Notes: generated by a model not told the origin, from the letters alone. A DNA stretch of 64,000 nucleotides from Paraburkholderia bryophila (GCF_013409255.1 NZ_JACCAS010000001.1:2666001-2730000), one strand, 5' to 3'; positions 1 to 8,984 are shown, counted from the first letter of the stretch. Translations and numbers: made by a program.

Positions 1-626
1 ACGTCGGCATGCACGCGAGTCGCCGCGGTGCGCGGATAGTACGGGTGATGGCCCATGCCGAACGGCATCGGCCGGTCGTCCACGTTCTGCGCGGACAACG
101 TGATGACCAACGCGCCGCCGCTCAGCGCAATGCGCTGCTGCGCGCGATAGCGAAACGGCCAGTCGCCGGGAATCCGCGAATCCGGTTCGTGTTCGAAGTG
201 CAAGTCCACCGAGCTTTCGGTGCGCGCGCCGACTCGCCACGGATGCCGCCACGCGTTCCCGTGCAGCGCATGCGCGAAACGCGTGTCGTTGCCGGCGAGG
301 TCGATCGCGACGCCGTCGAACTCGAAGCGCGCATCGCGAATCCGGTTGCAATAGGGGAACAGCGGAAAGCTCGCCATCCGCAGCGGATCGCGTTCGGTGA
401 ACGCCGCCGACGTCGCCGGCCGCAGCCAATGCAATGGACCCTCGGGCGTGACTTCGTAGAAAGCGGCGAGCGCGCCGCCCACTGCGGGCGCGAGTACCGC
501 GCGCAATGACCCGGCTTGCAACATAACAAGCGTGGGCGCAATGGCAGGATCGTCGAGCCATGCAAGCTCGTTAGGCGCCGCCGCCGTCGCGAGCGGCCGG
601 TTCGAGTTCAGGGAAACGTCGCGCAT
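1..626 (-). CDS. Aldose 1-epimerase (mutarotase family), 3' end outside window
   Basis: This minus-strand gene is cut by the left edge, so about 208 N-terminal residues are visible. Translation from the ATG at 624-626 gives an uninterrupted frame with family motifs: FPLFPYCNRIRDARF, HALHGNAW and GMGHHPYYPR, which carry the sugar-binding Arg and His residues of the GalM-like fold. The enzymes interconvert alpha and beta anomers of aldoses in the cytoplasm. A shorter start at 522-524 is possible but would remove part of the first beta strand. It diverges from a LacI regulator and a sugar ABC importer, which fits conditioning of an imported sugar. The catalytic C-terminal Glu is off the window and cannot be checked. 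Confidence 0.85.
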   Translation of the reverse strand, partial: MRDVSLNSNRPLATAAAPNELAWLDDPAIAPTLVMLQAGSLRAVLAPAVGGALAAFYEVTPEGPLHWLRPATSAAFTERDPLRMASFPLFPYCNRIRDARFEFDGVAIDLAGNDTRFAHALHGNAWRHPWRVGARTESSVDLHFEHEPDSRIPGDWPFRYRAQQRIALSGGALVITLSAQNVDDRPMPFGMGHHPYYPRTAATRVHAD

Positions 627-767
627 GGTCAGAAAAGGCGGGGCCTCGGACGAAGGCCGGCAGCAACGCGCATCGCTTGTCTCCTGTAGCGTGCCGCGCA
701 CTGCGCGCGGCCGGCGGACCCTGGAAGTCCGCGCGACCGAGAATCGCACGCCAAAGCGTATCGGTCA

Positions 768-783
768 ATATTATTAGTAATAA
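768..783. promoter_or_regulatory. Putative operator, copy 1, of the LacI-type regulator
   Basis: The 11-mer ATATTATTAGT at 768-778 is part of a perfect odd palindrome TTATTA-G-TAATAA at 771-783. It lies in the divergent region between the epimerase and the regulator, in an AT-rich patch of a high-GC region. The same 11-mer recurs at 857 and 2001. That it binds the adjacent LacI protein is an inference. Confidence 0.55.
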
Positions 784-856
784 ATTTGCCAAAAACACGA
801 CCCTAGGACGTGCATAGTCATTCCCAAATGGCGGGTTAGCGTGCGTTGCCGCGCAC

Positions 857-867
857 ATATTATTAGT
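857..867. promoter_or_regulatory. Putative operator, copy 2, of the LacI-type regulator
   Basis: A second exact copy of ATATTATTAGT sits 68 bp before the regulator start codon, 89 bp from copy 1. Its right half-site (GGTACC follows) is poorly palindromic compared with copy 1. The position would suit autoregulation. The rest of 627-934 holds no visible gene. Confidence 0.45.
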
Positions 868-934
868 GGTACCGTCAGCACCACAATGCCTCGGCATGCT
901 CACGCTTTAGCGCCGCTGCAGCGCGGCCCGCACA

Positions 935-2017
935 ATGAAAAAATCGACTCAACGCCGCCCCACCATGACCGACATCGCCAAGCTCACCGGCGTGTCGCAA
1001 TCCACTGTCTCGCTGGTGCTGAACAACGCCACCGGCGCGAAGTTTTCCGAGGCCACCCGCGCCAAGGTGCTGAAGGCCGCGCATGACCTCGGCTACCGCT
1101 TGTCGCTGCGCGAGCCGGTGCCGGCCTCGGCCGACGACCGCAATCTGATCGTCTATCTCGCTGACGAAATTTCCACCAGCCCGCACCCGGTCGTCAACGT
1201 CGACGGCGCGCGCGACGCGGCCTACGCGGCCGGCAAGATGCTGGCGGTCTATTCGACGCACGGCAACGCCGACATCGAAAAGCAGGTGCTCGACACGACG
1301 CTGTCCAACCCGCATGTGTTCGGCGTGATCTACGCGACCGTCTACACGCGCAAGGTGACGCTGCCGGCCGCGCTGTCGCAGGTGCCGACCGTGTTGCTGA
1401 ACTGCTATACGAGCGAAGGCGGCGTGTCGTCGGTCGTGCCGGCCGAAGTCGCCGGCGGCCATCTGGCGACCGACTATCTGCTGCAGTCCGGACACCGCCG
1501 CATCGGCTATATCAACGGCGAACCGTGGCAGGACGCGTCGAAAGACCGCCTCAAAGGCTATCGCACCGCGCTGGCCACCGCCGACCTGCCCTACGCGCCG
1601 GAACTGGTTCGCGACGGCGATTGGAGCTCGGGCGTCGGCTTCGAACTGACTCTCTCGCTGATGCGCGAAACCAATCCGCCCACCGCGATTTTCTGCGCCA
1701 ACGACCTGACCGCGCTCGGCGCGATCGAAGCCCTGAAACAGCTCGGCCTGCGCGTGCCCGAAGACGTCTCGGTGCTCGGTTACGACGACCAGGAAATCGC
1801 CCGCCACACGCATCCGCCGCTCTCGACCGTCGTGCTGCCGAACTACGAGCTAGGCCGCTGGGCGGTCGAAACCCTGCTGCAGGAAGAACAGAACCGCGCG
1901 GCCGGCGCACCGGTGCGGCATCGCATGGTAAAGCTCGACGGACCACTCGTCGAACGTGCGTCGGTCAGGGTAATTACCGAGGCAAAAAGGCCAGCAATTA
2001 ATATTATTAGTGATTGA
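935..2017 (+). CDS. LacI/GalR-family transcriptional regulator of the adjacent sugar importer
   Basis: The 360-residue protein begins with a classic LacI helix-turn-helix around residues 10-55, with TMTDIAKLTGVSQSTVSLVL and a hinge helix ending HDLGYRLS. A periplasmic-binding-protein-like sugar-sensing domain follows, with typical segments GYINGEPW, FCANDLTALGAIEAL and VSVLGYDD. It sits directly upstream of a ytfQRT/yjfF-type operon and divergent from an aldose epimerase, so it probably represses both until a sugar effector binds. The visible repeated motif ATATTATTAGT upstream and at its own 3' end is a plausible operator. The effector cannot be read from the sequence. The start ATG lacks a strong ribosome site. 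Confidence 0.9.
   Translation: MKKSTQRRPTMTDIAKLTGVSQSTVSLVLNNATGAKFSEATRAKVLKAAHDLGYRLSLREPVPASADDRNLIVYLADEISTSPHPVVNVDGARDAAYAAGKMLAVYSTHGNADIEKQVLDTTLSNPHVFGVIYATVYTRKVTLPAALSQVPTVLLNCYTSEGGVSSVVPAEVAGGHLATDYLLQSGHRRIGYINGEPWQDASKDRLKGYRTALATADLPYAPELVRDGDWSSGVGFELTLSLMRETNPPTAIFCANDLTALGAIEALKQLGLRVPEDVSVLGYDDQEIARHTHPPLSTVVLPNYELGRWAVETLLQEEQNRAAGAPVRHRMVKLDGPLVERASVRVITEAKRPAINIISD
2001..2011. promoter_or_regulatory. Putative operator, copy 3, upstream of the ABC operon
   Basis: A third exact ATATTATTAGT overlaps the last codons of the regulator gene and lies about 125 bp before the binding-protein gene. It is followed by TGATTGACCGATAATAA, whose reverse complement resembles the TATCGGTCAATA that flanks copy 1. 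The shared flank strengthens the case that all three belong to one regulon. Confidence 0.5.
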
Positions 2018-2134
2018 CCGATAATAATTCTGAGTGGAATAATCGGCACGTCCGGTTGTGGCGGAACAGCGTCGGCCGGCAGGAGAAACACAAAAAGCAA
2101 ATACAACCTACCTCACCAGGTACTGGAGGAAGAC

Positions 2135-3154
2135 ATGGCGTCGCTCAACACGCAGTCGCGCGCTCACGTGCGCAAGCAGCAGATTCGTCCGCTGGCGGGT
2201 TCGCTGCTGGCTCTGGCAATCGGTTTTGGCGTCGCGACCGCGCACGCCGACGACGCGTTGCCGAAGTTGCCCACCAAGACTCCGCTGAAGGTCGGCTTCG
2301 CGCAGACCGAAAGCAACAATCCGTGGCGTCTCGCGGAAACCAAGAGCTTCAAGGACATCGCGGCAAAGTGCGGCTGGCAGATGGTCATGACCGACGCCAA
2401 CGGCTCCAACTCCAAACAGGTCTCCGACATTCAAAGCATGATCGCGCAGCACGTCGATCTGCTGGTGTTCCCGCCGCGTGAAGAGAAGCCGCTCGCACCG
2501 ATCGTGCTGCAGGCTAAAAAGGCCGGCATTCCGGTGATTCTGGTCGACCGCGACGTCGATCAATCGGTCGCCAAAGCGGGCCGCGATTACATCACCTTCA
2601 TCGGCTCGGACTTCATCGATCAGGGGCATCGCGCCGCTGACTGGCTCGTCAAGGCGACCGGCGGCAAGGCCAAGATCATCGAACTCGAAGGCACCACCGG
2701 CGCGTCTGCCGCGAACGATCGCAAGAAGGGCTTCGACGAAGTCATCGCCAAGAATCCGGGCATGACGATCATCGCGTCGCAAAGCGGCGACTTCGCTCGC
2801 GACAAGGGTCGTCAGGTGATGGAGACGCTGTTGCAGGCGCATCCGGACGTCACCGCGGTCTACGCGCATAACGACGAAATGGCGCTCGGCGCGATCGCCG
2901 CGATCAAGGCGGCCGGCAAGCAGCCGGGCAAGGATATCCAGATCGTCACGATCGACGGCACCAAGGGCGGCATGGATGCGATCGCCGCCGGCGAACTCGG
3001 CGCGAGCGTGCAGTCGAGCCCGTTCTTCGGCCCGCTCGCCTGCGACGTTGCGCAACGTTACGCGAAGGGTGAAAAGGTGCCGACGTGGGTGAAGGTGTCG
3101 GACCGTTTCTACGACAAGAGCAACGTGCAGCAGAACATGCAGTACGGCTATTGA
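2135..3154 (+). CDS. ytfQ: Sugar ABC transporter periplasmic binding protein, YtfQ-like
   Basis: The 339-residue protein has a basic N-region and a hydrophobic stretch at about residues 20-36, then AHA followed by DD, a likely signal-peptidase I site near residue 38. The mature part is a type I periplasmic binding fold. It closely resembles E. coli YtfQ (galactofuranose/galactose binding) in QSGDFARDKGRQVMET, VYAHNDEMALGAI and GKDIQIVTIDGTKGG, and in the C-terminal QYGY. It should capture a sugar for the ATPase and two permeases downstream. A good Shine-Dalgarno, TGGAGGAAGAC, precedes the ATG. The exact sugar is uncertain: galactofuranose, galactose or arabinose are all possible. Confidence 0.9.
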   Translation: MASLNTQSRAHVRKQQIRPLAGSLLALAIGFGVATAHADDALPKLPTKTPLKVGFAQTESNNPWRLAETKSFKDIAAKCGWQMVMTDANGSNSKQVSDIQSMIAQHVDLLVFPPREEKPLAPIVLQAKKAGIPVILVDRDVDQSVAKAGRDYITFIGSDFIDQGHRAADWLVKATGGKAKIIELEGTTGASAANDRKKGFDEVIAKNPGMTIIASQSGDFARDKGRQVMETLLQAHPDVTAVYAHNDEMALGAIAAIKAAGKQPGKDIQIVTIDGTKGGMDAIAAGELGASVQSSPFFGPLACDVAQRYAKGEKVPTWVKVSDRFYDKSNVQQNMQYGY

Positions 3155-3169
3155 TTGATGGTTGACGGT

Positions 3170-3196
3170 GAAGCCTCCCTTCACTCGTGAGGCTTC
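3170..3196 (+). promoter_or_regulatory. Intercistronic hairpin after the binding-protein gene
   Basis: GAAGCCTC (3170-3177) and GAGGCTTC (3189-3196) form a perfect 8-bp stem with an 11-nt loop, 15 bp after the binding-protein stop. No T-run follows, so it looks more like an mRNA-protecting or partial-attenuation hairpin than a full terminator. Such a structure would let the binding protein be made in excess over the rest of the importer. The remainder of 3155-3522 shows no convincing gene. Confidence 0.5.
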
Positions 3197-3522
3197 GTTG
3201 GAACAAGCGTTGCAGTAGGACGTCATCCGCTTTTAAAAACGTCTCCTCGGCGAGCGGATGGCGGGAAGGGTTCGAAGCGACGCGCCCGTGCCCGCACGGA
3301 CCGTCGCTTCGCTTTTACGCGGCGTACCATGGTTTGGCGAGGTCGCTCGATCGCGCAACGGCGCCAAAGCGCTTCGGCGCGCACGCTGCGTTACCGTGCC
3401 GCCCACGAAGCCCACCCAGCCCGTCCGGGTCGCGGCAGGCGCGGCAGGTCGATGCGCAGCCCGAGTCCGTGCAACACGCCCGCGCAGTAGACGCAGCCAG
3501 CACATGCATCAGGAGAACACCC

Positions 3523-5157
3523 GTGACGCCATCCGCCACGCAGACGCCAGACTCTCCCCCCAACGTTTCGCCGCTGCTCGAGATGCAGGACATCGGCATC
3601 AGCTTCGGCGGCGTGGCCGCCTTGCGTGGCGCCAACCTGAGCGTCGCCGCCGGTGAAGTCCACGCGCTGATCGGCCAGAACGGCGCCGGCAAATCGACCA
3701 TGATCAAGATCCTGACCGGCGCCTATCGACGCGGCTCGGGCAGCGTGCGCTTCGAAGGCCGCGAGGTCGATTTCCGCACGCCGAAACTGGCGCGCGAAGC
3801 CGGCATCAGCACGATCTATCAGGAGATCAATCTGGTGCCGTTCCGCTCGGTGGCGGAAAACATTTTTCTCGGTCGCGAACCGCGCCGTTTCGGGCTAATC
3901 GATTGGCGCGCGGTGCAGCAACGCGCCGCCGCGCTGCTTGAATCGTTCGGCTTGCAGATCGACGTGAAGAAACCGGTGGCCAGCTATTCGACCGCGATCC
4001 AGCAGATGGTGGCGCTGGCGCGCGCGGTATCGGCGGACGCCAGGATGGTCATCATGGACGAGTCCACGTCGTCGCTCGACGAACGCGAAGTGGAGTTGCT
4101 GTTCACCGTGGTGCGCAAACTGCGCGACGACGGCCGCGCGGTGATTTTCGTGTCGCACCGGCTCGACGAACTCTATGCGCTGTGCGACCGCGTCACCGTG
4201 ATGCGCGACGGCCAGACCGTCGCGCAAAGCACGATGGCCGCCATGGACAAACTGCAGCTCGTCACGACGATGCTCGGCCGCACGCTCGCCGCCGTCGTGC
4301 AGGACGACACTTCCGCACGCGAAGCGAACCTCGCGCGACGCGGCAAGCAGGCGCTAGCCGCCATCAATCTGAGCGCACCGCCGAAAGTGAGCGACGTCTC
4401 GCTCCAGGTGCATGCGGGCGAAGCGGTCGGCCTCGCGGGCCTGCTCGGTTCGGGCCGCACCGAAACCATGCGGCTGATGTTCGGCGCCGATCCGCTGGAG
4501 CAAGGCTCGCTGTCGCTGAACGGCGAAACCGTCACGCTGAAGTCGCCGCAAGACGCGATCGCGCGTGGGCTCGCGTATCTCACCGAAGACCGCAAGGCCG
4601 AAGGCATCGTCCCCGAACTGTCGGTGCGCGACAATCTCACGCTGGTCTGTCTGCGCACGCTGACCCGAAACGGCATTGTCGACGTGAAGAAGCAGCAGGC
4701 GATCGTCGACCGTTTCATCGCGTCGCTCGGCATCAAACTGCGTTCCGCCGATCAGCCGATCCGCGAACTGTCCGGCGGCAATCAGCAGAAGGTATTGCTG
4801 GCGCGCTGGCTGGCCGCCGAACCGTCGTTGCTGCTGCTCGACGAACCGACGCGCGGCATCGACGTCGGCGCCAAAGCCGATGTCGCGAAGATCGTGCGCG
4901 AGTTGCGCGACGCGGGACTCGGCGTGCTGCTGTCGGCCTCGGAACTGGAGGAGCTGACCGCCGTCGCCGATCGCGCCGTGGTGATTCGCGACGGCCGCAC
5001 CGTCGCCGAACTGAACGGCGCCGACATGAGCGAGACCGCGATCATGGACGCCATCGCCTACGGCAGCGATGGCCACTCGGCGTTGGCCGACGCCGCGCAA
5101 ACGGCGAACGCCGCCCATATCGAAGACGCGTTGGAGGGCGACCGTCATGGCGCTTAA
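3523..5157 (+). CDS. ytfR: Sugar ABC transporter ATP-binding protein, YtfR-like (two ATPase domains)
   Basis: The start is GTG at 3523, preceded by AGGAG at 3511-3515. The frame is open further upstream, but that stretch lacks domain content and a ribosome site. The 544-residue protein carries two ABC domains in tandem, as in the RbsA/MglA/YtfR class. The first has Walker A GQNGAGKST and Walker B MVIMDEST with a degenerate signature YSTAIQQ. The second has a diverged P-loop, signature LSGGNQQK and Walker B LLLLDEPTRG. It powers import through the two permeases that follow. Its end overlaps the next gene by 11 bp, so translation is probably coupled. Confidence 0.92.
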   Translation: MTPSATQTPDSPPNVSPLLEMQDIGISFGGVAALRGANLSVAAGEVHALIGQNGAGKSTMIKILTGAYRRGSGSVRFEGREVDFRTPKLAREAGISTIYQEINLVPFRSVAENIFLGREPRRFGLIDWRAVQQRAAALLESFGLQIDVKKPVASYSTAIQQMVALARAVSADARMVIMDESTSSLDEREVELLFTVVRKLRDDGRAVIFVSHRLDELYALCDRVTVMRDGQTVAQSTMAAMDKLQLVTTMLGRTLAAVVQDDTSAREANLARRGKQALAAINLSAPPKVSDVSLQVHAGEAVGLAGLLGSGRTETMRLMFGADPLEQGSLSLNGETVTLKSPQDAIARGLAYLTEDRKAEGIVPELSVRDNLTLVCLRTLTRNGIVDVKKQQAIVDRFIASLGIKLRSADQPIRELSGGNQQKVLLARWLAAEPSLLLLDEPTRGIDVGAKADVAKIVRELRDAGLGVLLSASELEELTAVADRAVVIRDGRTVAELNGADMSETAIMDAIAYGSDGHSALADAAQTANAAHIEDALEGDRHGA

Positions 5158-6184
5158 GCTGCACACCGAATCGTTGCACACCGAACCGCGCCACGGCGAA
5201 AGCGCCGCGCAAATCAGCGCCGCGCCGCGCGTCAAAGCGGCCAGCACCGTGCAGAAATGGCGCCGGCTCGCGATGCAGCGCGAAGTCATCGTGCTGCTCG
5301 CCATGGTGCTGTTCAATCTGATCTTCACCCCGCACTTCTGGTCGCTGCAAACCTTCAACGTCAACATGACCCAGGTCGTGACGATCGTGATCGTCGGCAT
5401 CGGCATGACGCTGGTAGTGGCGACGGGCGGCATCGATCTGTCGGTGGGCGCGTCGATGGCGATTTCCGGCGCACTCGCGCCAATGCTGTTCCTGAACATC
5501 GCCGGACCCGCCGGCATTGCACTCGCGTTCGTGCTGCCGGTGCTGGCCGCCGCGTTGTGCGGCGTGTTCAACGGCTGGCTGGTGACGAGGCTCGCCGTGC
5601 AGCCGATTGTCGCGACGCTGGTGCTGTTCATCGCCGGACGCGGCATTGCGCAGGTCGTCACCGACGGTAGCCTGCAAGCGTTCAACACGCCCGCGTTCCA
5701 GTGGATCGCACTCGGCAAGGTGGCCGGCGTGCCGTTCCAGGTGCTGCTGATGCTGGCGCTGGTCGCCGTGTTCGTGTGGGTCGTGCGTAAAACGCTGTTC
5801 GGCCAGTATCTGCTGATCACCGGCGGCAACGAAAAGGCCGCGTATCTGTGCGGCGTGCCGACCGCCACCGTCAAGCTGATCGCCTACACGCTGTGCGCGG
5901 CGCTCGCCGGTTTGGCGGGGCTGATCTCGATCTCGGTGAATTCTTCTTCCGATGCGAACGTGGTCGGGCTCGGCGTCGAACTCGATGCGATTGCGGCGGT
6001 GGCCGTCGGCGGAACGGCGTTGACGGGCGGCAAGGCGTATATCGGTGGCACGCTGATCGGCGCGCTGATCATCCAGTTGTTGCGCTACACCCTGCTCGCG
6101 CACGGCATTCCCGATGCGGCAGCGCTGGTGGTGAAGGCCGGCATCATCGTCGCGGCGGTGTATGTGCAGCGGCGCTCACGCTGA
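5147..6184 (+). CDS. ytfT: Sugar ABC transporter permease, YtfT-like
   Basis: The 345-residue start at ATG 5147 has GGAGGG eight bases upstream, inside the end of the ATPase gene. After a cytoplasmic tail of about 45 residues come some eight to ten hydrophobic segments of the BPD_transp_2 (RbsC/YtfT) family. They include the hallmark ATGGIDLSVGA and the coupling region AIAAVAVGGTALTGGKAY. It forms the membrane channel with the second permease, and the order binding protein-ATPase-permease-permease matches E. coli ytfQRT-yjfF. Confidence 0.92.
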   Translation: MALKLHTESLHTEPRHGESAAQISAAPRVKAASTVQKWRRLAMQREVIVLLAMVLFNLIFTPHFWSLQTFNVNMTQVVTIVIVGIGMTLVVATGGIDLSVGASMAISGALAPMLFLNIAGPAGIALAFVLPVLAAALCGVFNGWLVTRLAVQPIVATLVLFIAGRGIAQVVTDGSLQAFNTPAFQWIALGKVAGVPFQVLLMLALVAVFVWVVRKTLFGQYLLITGGNEKAAYLCGVPTATVKLIAYTLCAALAGLAGLISISVNSSSDANVVGLGVELDAIAAVAVGGTALTGGKAYIGGTLIGALIIQLLRYTLLAHGIPDAAALVVKAGIIVAAVYVQRRSR

Positions 6185-6223
6185 ACCGCAAGACAAGGCA
6201 AGGACACTCCCGGACTCGATGCG

Positions 6224-7183
6224 ATGAAAAAGAATCTCCCTATCCTGCTCGCGCTGGTCGGCCTCGTCGTATTCGGCCTCGTGCGCTACGACCATTTCGG
6301 CTCGGCGTACAACATCACGTCTTTCTGGCGCTACAACTCGATGTTCGCGCTGATCTCGGTCGGTATGGCGTTCGTGATCATCACCGGCGGCATCGATCTG
6401 TCCGTCGGCACGGTAGCGGCGCTGGCGAGCGTGGTCGCCGCGCTGACCAGCGTCTACGGCAGTTGGGTCGCCGTGCTGGCGGGCTGCGCCGCCGGACTCG
6501 CGGTCGGCGTGCTGAACGGCTTGATCATCACGCGCCTGAAAATCCTGCCGTTCATCGTGACGCTCGCGACCAGCCTCGGGGCGCATGGCGTCGCGCTGCT
6601 GCTCGGCAAGAACGACGCGGTGTCGATCGCGGCCGATTCGAACTTCGGCAACTTCGGTCAAGGCGATCTGTTCGGGCTGCCGATTCCGGGGCTCGTCGCG
6701 GTGGCCGCCGCGCTGGCCGGTTGGCTGGCGCTGCGCAGCACGCGCTTCGGACGGCATTCGCTGGCAGTCGGCGGCAGCGAGGAAGCAGCGCGGCTGATGG
6801 GCCTGAACGTCGACCGCACGCTCGTGATGGCCTATGCGGTGAGCGGCGTGCTGGCCGGTATGGCCGGCGTAATCCTCGCGGCGCAGTTCGGCGCGGGGCA
6901 ACCGAACGAGGGCGTGGGCTGGGAGCTGTTCGCGATTTCGGCGGTGGTGCTCGGCGGCACCTTGCTGAGCGGCGGCGAAGGCTCGATCGCGATGACGATT
7001 GCCGGCGTGCTGCTGCTCGGTCTCGTGTTCAATCTGCTGAATTTCGAGAACGGACTGGGGTTCATCAGCTTGTCGGCGTACTGGCAGTCGGTGATTCGCG
7101 GCGTGTTTCTGCTGCTGGTGATCGTGCTGCAGGCGCGGGTGTTGAAGCAACGCGGGAAGAAGCGCGTGGCGGCGCCGGCGTGA
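6224..7183 (+). CDS. yjfF: Sugar ABC transporter permease, YjfF-like
   Basis: The 319-residue integral membrane protein is the second RbsC-type permease of the operon. It has ITGGIDLSVGTVAAL after the second hydrophobic segment and the EAA-like loop AVVLGGTLLSGGEGS. It lies 39 bp after the first permease. The start ATG is followed by KKNLP and then a membrane segment, as in YjfF. A basic C-terminal tail ends the operon. No clear terminator follows, and the next gene (fpr) is over 500 bp away. Confidence 0.9.
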   Translation: MKKNLPILLALVGLVVFGLVRYDHFGSAYNITSFWRYNSMFALISVGMAFVIITGGIDLSVGTVAALASVVAALTSVYGSWVAVLAGCAAGLAVGVLNGLIITRLKILPFIVTLATSLGAHGVALLLGKNDAVSIAADSNFGNFGQGDLFGLPIPGLVAVAAALAGWLALRSTRFGRHSLAVGGSEEAARLMGLNVDRTLVMAYAVSGVLAGMAGVILAAQFGAGQPNEGVGWELFAISAVVLGGTLLSGGEGSIAMTIAGVLLLGLVFNLLNFENGLGFISLSAYWQSVIRGVFLLLVIVLQARVLKQRGKKRVAAPA

Positions 7184-7756
7184 TCAATCGACGAAACGCG
7201 CTTAACGCTATCGGGCTTGGCTTTACGAAGGTCAATACGGCTTTCAGGCTACGCCTGTGTACCAATAAGATCCGCTCCCGATCTGATTGACGGAAGACCA
7301 CCGCGCTAGCGCCAGGTCTGTCGCGGCCATCCCTCTCGCCCGACCGCGACCGCGCTTTTGCCAGTTTTATCAGCAGGGTCAATGCTGCAGTGCCCGGCGG
7401 CTTTCGGTATCATCGCGAACAAGTTGCCCGCGCGGCGCGCCTACCCGGCGCATGCCGGACAGCCGATGGCAGCCGCCCTGCGCGGCGTTCGCCCATCGCC
7501 GTTCCCTTGCTGAAGCGCGCCGGCAGCCAAGCCAACGTACTTCGCGGCGCCCGACTGTATCAACGGCCGGCGCCGCCGCTTCCTGGTCCGGTACCCGCTT
7601 CACCACGCTCAACCGCCGCGTCGCCGCCCTCGGGCAGCCGGCGCGGTAAAATAGCGGATTGCGCGTGATTCCCGACTCCGGGTGAACGCAGCATCGCCCT
7701 TGCCGTGCCGGCCGGCTCTAACGACTGGCCGCCTTTTTCGCACTATCCAAGAAGCC
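7184..7756. other. 573-bp intergenic region between sugar importer and fpr
   Basis: No protein with convincing codon use or a ribosome site is visible on either strand. Near the right end TAAAAT (7647-7652) is a candidate -10 element about 105 bp before fpr, without an obvious -35 partner. Nothing else stands out. Confidence 0.4.
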
Positions 7757-8527
7757 ATGAGCAACCTGAACACACAGACCGTCCTGAGCGTCCACCACTG
7801 GACCGATACGCTTTTCAGCTTCACCTGCACGCGCGACCCGGCGTTCCGTTTCGAGAACGGCCAGTTCACGATGGTGGGCCTCGAAGTCGACGGCAAGCCG
7901 CTGATCCGCGCCTATAGCCTGGCGAGCGCGAACTACGAAGAGCACCTCGAGTTCCTGAGCATCAAGGTGCAGGACGGCCCGCTCACGTCGCGTCTGCAGC
8001 ATCTGAAGGTCGGCGACGAAGTCCTGATCGGCAAGAAGCCGGTCGGCACGCTGATGGCCGACAACCTGCTGCCGGGCAAGACGCTGTGGCTGCTGTCCAC
8101 CGGCACGGGCCTCGCGCCGTTCATGTCGATCATCAAAGATCCGGACATTTACGACCGCTACGAGCGCGTCGTGCTGACGCACACCTGCCGCTTCGTCGAC
8201 GAACTGGCGTACAAGGAATACATCACCGACCACCTGCCGGCGCATGAACACCTCGGCGAACTGGTGCAGGAAAAGCTGCTGTATTACCCCACGGTCACGC
8301 GCGAAGCATTCGAGAACCGTGGCCGCATCACCGAGTTGATCGAAACCGAAAAGCTGTTCGCCGACCTCGGCGTGCCGGGCTTTTCGCTCGAAAACGACCG
8401 TGTCATGCTGTGCGGCAGCCCGCACATGCTGCGCGACACGCGCAAGCTGCTCGACGACCTCGGTTTCGAGGAAGGCAGCAACAACGCGCCGGGTCACTAC
8501 GTGGTCGAAAAGGCGTTCGTCGGTTAA
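7757..8527 (+). CDS. fpr: Ferredoxin-NADP(+) reductase, bacterial Fpr type
   Basis: The 256-residue protein is the usual size for proteobacterial Fpr. The FAD domain shows RAYSLASANYEEHLEF, the FAD-binding RxYS motif. The NADP domain shows STGTGLAPFMSI and MLCGSPHMLRDT. The C-terminus HYVVEKAFVG resembles the short FAD-stacking tail of subclass I reductases. It shuttles electrons between NADPH and ferredoxin or flavodoxin and often protects against oxidative stress. The ATG at 7757 is preferred over an in-frame upstream start because homologues begin at MSNLNTQ-like sequence. A strong terminator follows, so it is probably monocistronic. Confidence 0.93.
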   Translation: MSNLNTQTVLSVHHWTDTLFSFTCTRDPAFRFENGQFTMVGLEVDGKPLIRAYSLASANYEEHLEFLSIKVQDGPLTSRLQHLKVGDEVLIGKKPVGTLMADNLLPGKTLWLLSTGTGLAPFMSIIKDPDIYDRYERVVLTHTCRFVDELAYKEYITDHLPAHEHLGELVQEKLLYYPTVTREAFENRGRITELIETEKLFADLGVPGFSLENDRVMLCGSPHMLRDTRKLLDDLGFEEGSNNAPGHYVVEKAFVG

Positions 8528-8580
8528 ACCACGCGTCTCGCCCACCCCGATCGCGCGGCGCAGCGCCGCGGATCAAGCAA

Positions 8581-8606
8581 AAAAGGAGCCTTCGGGCTCC
8601 TTTTTT
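8581..8606 (+). terminator. Rho-independent terminator of fpr
   Basis: GGAGCC (8585-8590), loop TTCG, GGCTCC (8595-8600), then six T residues. An A-tract on the left extends the pairing, so it may work in both directions. Confidence 0.92.
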
Positions 8607-8668
8607 GTTGTCCGTTACAAAATGACGCCGCCTGTTTGACATTTGGCGTCGGTATTATTCCTACAAAA

Positions 8669-8697
8669 TTGACCGCCTTGTCATGTTGCAATACATC
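8669..8697 (+). promoter_or_regulatory. Candidate sigma70 promoter upstream of the two-component pair
   Basis: TTGACC at 8669-8674 is followed by ATACAT at 8691-8696 (16-bp spacer) in a low-GC patch. Two similar elements, TTACAAAATGAC near 8615 and CTACAAAATTGAC near 8661, form an imperfect direct repeat just before the -35. The region 8610-8910 shows no gene. Confidence 0.35.
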
Positions 8698-8910
8698 AAC
8701 CATTGCGTGAAATGTAGGCGCCAACCCTTGGTGTGACTGCATTTTTTCTACTTTTGAGATATCATCGCCGCGCATGATCGGACGAATAAACAATGCCTTC
8801 CGAAATACGCAGTTCATGTTACTGAATGTAAATTTCGTTACGTCGCACCGTAGCAATTTGCCCGTCGCGCGCTGCGCGTCGCGGTTCACCCCTGGAGGCT
8901 AGAGACCCGC

Positions 8911-8973
8911 ATGCGTTCTTTCGTCTTCGCGCCCTGGATGCGCATCCGCTTCGCTGTCCACACCGCTTCCTGA
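8911..8973 (+). CDS. Possible 20-residue leader peptide before the sensor kinase
   Basis: A short frame MRSFVFAPWMRIRFAVHTAS with GGAGG at 8894-8898 ends in TGA 11 bp before the kinase start. Its stop overlaps the kinase ribosome site (GAGAGGGAA). This arrangement suggests translational coupling, but the spacing of 12 from GGAGG to ATG is long and the peptide is too short to judge by codon use. It could equally be untranslated leader. Confidence 0.35.
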   Translation: MRSFVFAPWMRIRFAVHTAS

Positions 8974-8984
8974 GAGGGAAAGTC

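Noticed and set aside
875..1813. Long minus-strand frame opposite the LacI-type gene
   Set aside because: It is an antisense by-product of high-GC codon use; the plus strand encodes a full LacI protein with recognisable motifs.
3187..3522. N-terminal extension of the sugar ABC ATPase
   Set aside because: The frame is open, but it lacks a ribosome site and domain content; GTG 3523 with AGGAG fits the family start.
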